Of a stretch of 64,000 bases of DNA, positions 61,453 to 64,000 are shown in pieces. The stretch's first letter is position 1. Each line of letters opens with the position of its first letter. The position numbers and the translations under genes were made by a program. Source of the DNA: an uncultured Bacteroidota bacterium (GTDB lineage: Bacteria; Bacteroidota; Bacteroidia; Chitinophagales; Chitinophagaceae); the NCBI GenBank assembly GCA_903904855.1, contig CAIVEH010000216.1, forward strand, positions 1 through 64,000, in the 5' to 3' direction. The notes beneath the pieces are model-generated. The model did not search any database. It was not told the origin of the DNA and saw only the letters and a program-made list of their open reading frames with translations.

Positions 61453-61503
61453 TATAAACATATCAGGTGTATAAACATCGTAGGTTTATAAACATAGCAG
61501 GTG
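61453..61503. repeat. Three tandem 17-bp iteron-like repeats
   Basis: TATAAACATATCAGGTG, TATAAACATCGTAGGTT and TATAAACATAGCAGGTG lie head-to-tail without spacers at 61453, 61470 and 61487. The consensus is TATAAACATNNYAGGTK. They lie between divergent genes, upstream of the basic protein gene and the polymerase-like gene. Direct repeats of this size are typical of iteron replication origins or of repressor operators. Confidence 0.75.
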
Positions 61504-61609
61504 CAATTGTGATCATAAGCAGTTATTAAAAACACCAAGACTATTTCTGAAAATTTCAAGCATTTTACCTACTTACATTATCAGAATAATTTCGTATATT
61601 TAGTATGTC

Positions 61610-62251
61610 ATGGAACGAAAGAAATTCAACAAAGCCGATCTTCATGCTCCCAGGTGCAGAGAGATGATAAAAGATGTTCTGTCTTACCCGGATAAAGATT
61701 TTTATGGATACTTTTCCAGGATGAAAGAACAATATCCTCAGATGAAGCAGTACAGTAACCGGCAGATAGCAAAGTGGATAGAAGAATACAATAAACAGAT
61801 GGCGCATGAGGTTGCCACAAGCAGGAATGGTGTTATGCTACCTGAAGGTCTTGGCTATGTAGTGGTAGGGAGCTGTAAACTGACAGAAGTAACTGCCAAA
61901 CTCAACATCGATTATGCTGCTTCCAGCAAATACGGAGTTATTATAAACCATAGTAATTACCATTGTGAAGGGTATGTGGCCACAATACAGTACTACAATG
62001 ATATACCCAGGCAGCGGTTTAAGAACCATGTACTTTGGGACTTTAAAGCCTGTAGAGCACTCAGCAGGGCAGTATCTGCGGAGTTTATGGCAGGTAAATA
62101 TAATCACTACATACCCTTATCTAAATGGAGCCGTGTAGCTAACAGGTTCCATAAATTCAAATTCAGGAAACCTTCCTGGAGGGAAAAGAAGAGGGAAAGG
62201 GAAAGGAAAGAAGCATGGGTTAATTATGATGAATTCGCAGGCTTTGATTAG
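61610..62251 (+). CDS. Basic hypothetical protein of the mobile island
   Basis: This 213-residue protein has MERKKFNKADLHAPRCREMIKDVLSYPD, a helical N-terminus with SNRQIAKWIEEYN (helix-turn-helix-like), a central beta region (GLGYVVVGSCKLTEVTAKLNIDYAASSKYGVIINHSN) and a strongly basic tail (FHKFKFRKPSWREKKRERERKEAW). A nucleic-acid-binding role near the iterons, such as initiator or repressor, is plausible but unproven. A TATATTTA box ends 7 nt before its start. Confidence 0.6.
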   Translation: MERKKFNKADLHAPRCREMIKDVLSYPDKDFYGYFSRMKEQYPQMKQYSNRQIAKWIEEYNKQMAHEVATSRNGVMLPEGLGYVVVGSCKLTEVTAKLNIDYAASSKYGVIINHSNYHCEGYVATIQYYNDIPRQRFKNHVLWDFKACRALSRAVSAEFMAGKYNHYIPLSKWSRVANRFHKFKFRKPSWREKKRERERKEAWVNYDEFAGFD

Positions 62252-62500
62252 AGTGGAATTTTGGGCAAAATCAAAAAGTTAGCTATAAGAGGGGTGATAC
62301 AAGATGGGTATTCGCTAATATTGGGAAAAATAGGGGGTAAAGGCTGTTGTTGGACTGGCTTTGTCTCTCATACGCACGTATCTTATTAAGAAATCGCAAG
62401 AGAAACGTACTATATTTAGATTTGTGTCTTGTATGAGTATCCCGCTTGGATTAATCATAAAAAATTTCTCTGGATTCAAACCTTCTACTAAATTAGTGGA
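62252..62500. other. Intergenic region before the polymerase-like gene
   Basis: About 250 bp without a supportable gene or clear hairpin; it should contain the promoter of the gene at 62501, which I cannot pinpoint. Confidence 0.4.
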
Positions 62501-64000
62501 ATGGAAATTGAACTACTTATCCCAAACAATATAAATGTCGATGCCCTGATACCTGAAAATTTAAAGGGTGAGGCTAGGGAAAAATTCCATGACAGAATTG
62601 TATATTTTCTGCACATCATAGTAGCCAGGCTGAATACCAAAAAAGTGTTTGAGGAATATTTAAATAATGGGTATGTCCGGCTAATGAAGAAATACCTCAG
62701 GCAAATAATGGGCAACCAAACAAAAGATATTATAGACATTTTAAGCATCAAGAAAATCATAACAGTTGATCTGGACTATGAAATTGGAGAATACTCAATG
62801 GGATATATCCTTACCGATAAATACCTAAAAGCAAAGCCCAAAAAAGTTCAACTCATCAGTTATGAAGTATTCAAAGTTTATAAAAGGAAACTTGAGGAAC
62901 AAAGGAAACTTCAAAAAAAGCTTTCATCAAAAATCCCTCAGGTCATAGTGCAATTAAGCAAGCCATGGAGTATTGATCTGCCCAAGGCAGTGAAATGGAC
63001 AATAATGTTTGAAAGCATGTTCTACAACCAGATTAATGAATCAAAGATCATACCTGCTGAAAACAAACTGGAAGCCATAAACAAATACAAGCAATACTAC
63101 CAATTCATCAGGAGACAGTTAGTTAGGATTGAACAAGGAAATGTATCAGACTATACAATTGATGAAAAGGCAGGCAGGTTACATACAATCTTCACAGGAT
63201 TGCCAAGACCACTGAAGAATTTCCTAAGATATCAGGTTGATCAATCTTTAGCATGTATAGACATTAAAAACAGCCAACCCTTTTTGCTAGGATATATGAT
63301 GACACTAAGATTCTGGAAGACAACACAGGAATCAAGAGCATCAGATAGGGCAAGAGAAGAATTGACATTAATGAAGGTAGGTAAGGAAGTATATAACAAG
63401 ATTATGGATAAGTATGATAAGAAGAGAGCCAGGGCTGCTATCATAATGATGTTAGAAACTCCGGAAACCATTGACAGGAGCGAGTTTCCGGGAATACACT
63501 TACAATGTTTATGTTCGGAGGGTAAATTTTATGAGTATATTATGGATAAATTTAATGGCATATACCTTGCTGGAGGAATTGACCGGTTTGGTACCAGAAA
63601 TGAAACCAAAAGAGAAGTTATGAGAATTATGTACTTCGATACCAGAAAGGAAAAAGCACCATTTTATGCACCATTCAAGCAGTTTGCACAGTTGTTTCCC
63701 ATTGAATCTAAAATTATGAGACTCATTAAAAGCTGTGGCTTTAGAGAGTTTCCTATATTATTGCAAAGAATTGAAAGCAAACTGATGCTGGAAAAAGTAG
63801 GTGAAAAGATACCCAAGCATATCCCATTTCTGACTGTGCACGATTCTATTATCATACCTGAAATTGAAGTCCCAGCTACAATAAAACTGATTGAATCAGA
63901 ATTTAAATTCTATCTGGACCTGACACCCAAAATCTCAGAACCTGATGTACTCAATACGGATAAAGGATTTGAGGCTTTAGATAGCTATGTAAAGGAGAAA
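62501..64000 (+). CDS. Divergent family A DNA polymerase-like protein (runs off right edge)
   Basis: At least 500 residues are open from the ATG at 62501 to the window end without a stop. Three motifs in the right order match the family A (Pol I/T7) palm and fingers. Motif A is CIDIKNSQPFLLG (D-x-x-x-S-Q like DYSQIELR). Motif B is R-NET-K-REVMRIM-Y, exactly the R-x3-K-x7-Y spacing. Motif C is TVHDSIIIPE (HD[E/S]). GRLHTIFTGLPRPLKNFLRY before motif A resembles the thumb/palm entry. No 3'-5' exonuclease domain is visible; the N-terminus is a basic helical region. The call depends on these motifs and needs a structure check. Confidence 0.62.
   Translation, partial: MEIELLIPNNINVDALIPENLKGEAREKFHDRIVYFLHIIVARLNTKKVFEEYLNNGYVRLMKKYLRQIMGNQTKDIIDILSIKKIITVDLDYEIGEYSMGYILTDKYLKAKPKKVQLISYEVFKVYKRKLEEQRKLQKKLSSKIPQVIVQLSKPWSIDLPKAVKWTIMFESMFYNQINESKIIPAENKLEAINKYKQYYQFIRRQLVRIEQGNVSDYTIDEKAGRLHTIFTGLPRPLKNFLRYQVDQSLACIDIKNSQPFLLGYMMTLRFWKTTQESRASDRAREELTLMKVGKEVYNKIMDKYDKKRARAAIIMMLETPETIDRSEFPGIHLQCLCSEGKFYEYIMDKFNGIYLAGGIDRFGTRNETKREVMRIMYFDTRKEKAPFYAPFKQFAQLFPIESKIMRLIKSCGFREFPILLQRIESKLMLEKVGEKIPKHIPFLTVHDSIIIPEIEVPATIKLIESEFKFYLDLTPKISEPDVLNTDKGFEALDSYVKEK

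Noticed and set aside
61453..61503. CRISPR-like repeats
   Set aside because: The three repeats are directly adjacent with no spacers, only 17 bp long, and there are no cas genes; an iteron array fits better.

Overview
The window looks like chromosome from a Bacteroidota member, most likely of the Chitinophagales/Chitinophagaceae type. The evidence is threefold. There are several type IX secretion (T9SS) cargo proteins with a gliding-motility-type or Por-type C-terminal sorting domain. Genes lack Shine-Dalgarno sequences, and many are preceded by the Bacteroidota -7 box TAnnTTTG, often with TTG or TTTG about 19-21 bp upstream. Several families are typical of the phylum: DUF4412, DUF4834, DUF5362, DUF3871, PadR-PspC, bacterial GH3 and leucine dehydrogenase. 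All assignments come from reading the sequence; no database search was run.

Positions 1-23,500 are ordinary chromosome: an ABC exporter pair, an SDR, rlmB, a large T9SS type B surface protein, a lipoprotein, a BON protein, an orphan histidine kinase, a DUF4412 protein, GH3 and YdfG-like enzymes, the rpsF-rpsR-rplI operon, an M32 carboxypeptidase, the DNA polymerase III delta' subunit, a three-gene glycosyltransferase operon and an orphan ExbD. A 5'-truncated VIT/CCC1 remnant and an 86-bp imperfect palindrome lie at 11.26-11.56 kb.

Positions 23,516-31,447 hold the clearest novelty. One T9SS adhesin gene on the minus strand is split by a 3,352-bp transposon at 24,289-27,640. The element has 26-bp terminal inverted repeats (23 of 26 identical) and is flanked by an 8-bp direct repeat, TATATTTA. 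Deleting the element and one repeat copy rejoins the two halves in frame into a protein of about 1,523 residues. The element carries an IS1595/ISXO2-type transposase and about seven small cargo genes: a DUF1737 protein, a 48-residue membrane peptide, a secreted protein with a partner gene, and others. It also contains a 131-bp region with two mutually incompatible long base-pairing schemes.

Positions 31,654-51,646 return to ordinary chromosome: a patatin-like lipase, TonB, leucine dehydrogenase, a 3'-truncated group II intron abutting a palindromic attachment-like sequence, a TlpA-like thioredoxin, PadR-PspC, an acyl-CoA synthetase, gpmI, a T9SS type A beta-propeller-like protein, the rimP-nusA-infB operon with a terminator-like hairpin just before rimP, DUF4834 and a HAD hydrolase.

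Positions 51,727-64,000 look like an integrated element or its remains, next to a tRNA with anticodon CAT. The same palindromic sequence seen beside the group II intron lies directly downstream of the tRNA, followed by duplicated GGTACAACAT sites. Inside are a secreted MORN-repeat protein, an operon with a DUF3871 protein and a RecA/Sak4-like ATPase, an AT-rich two-gene unit (a soluble protein plus a multi-pass membrane protein), three tandem 17-bp iteron-like repeats, a basic protein and, running off the right edge, a divergent family A DNA polymerase-like gene. No integrase or phage structural gene is visible in the window.
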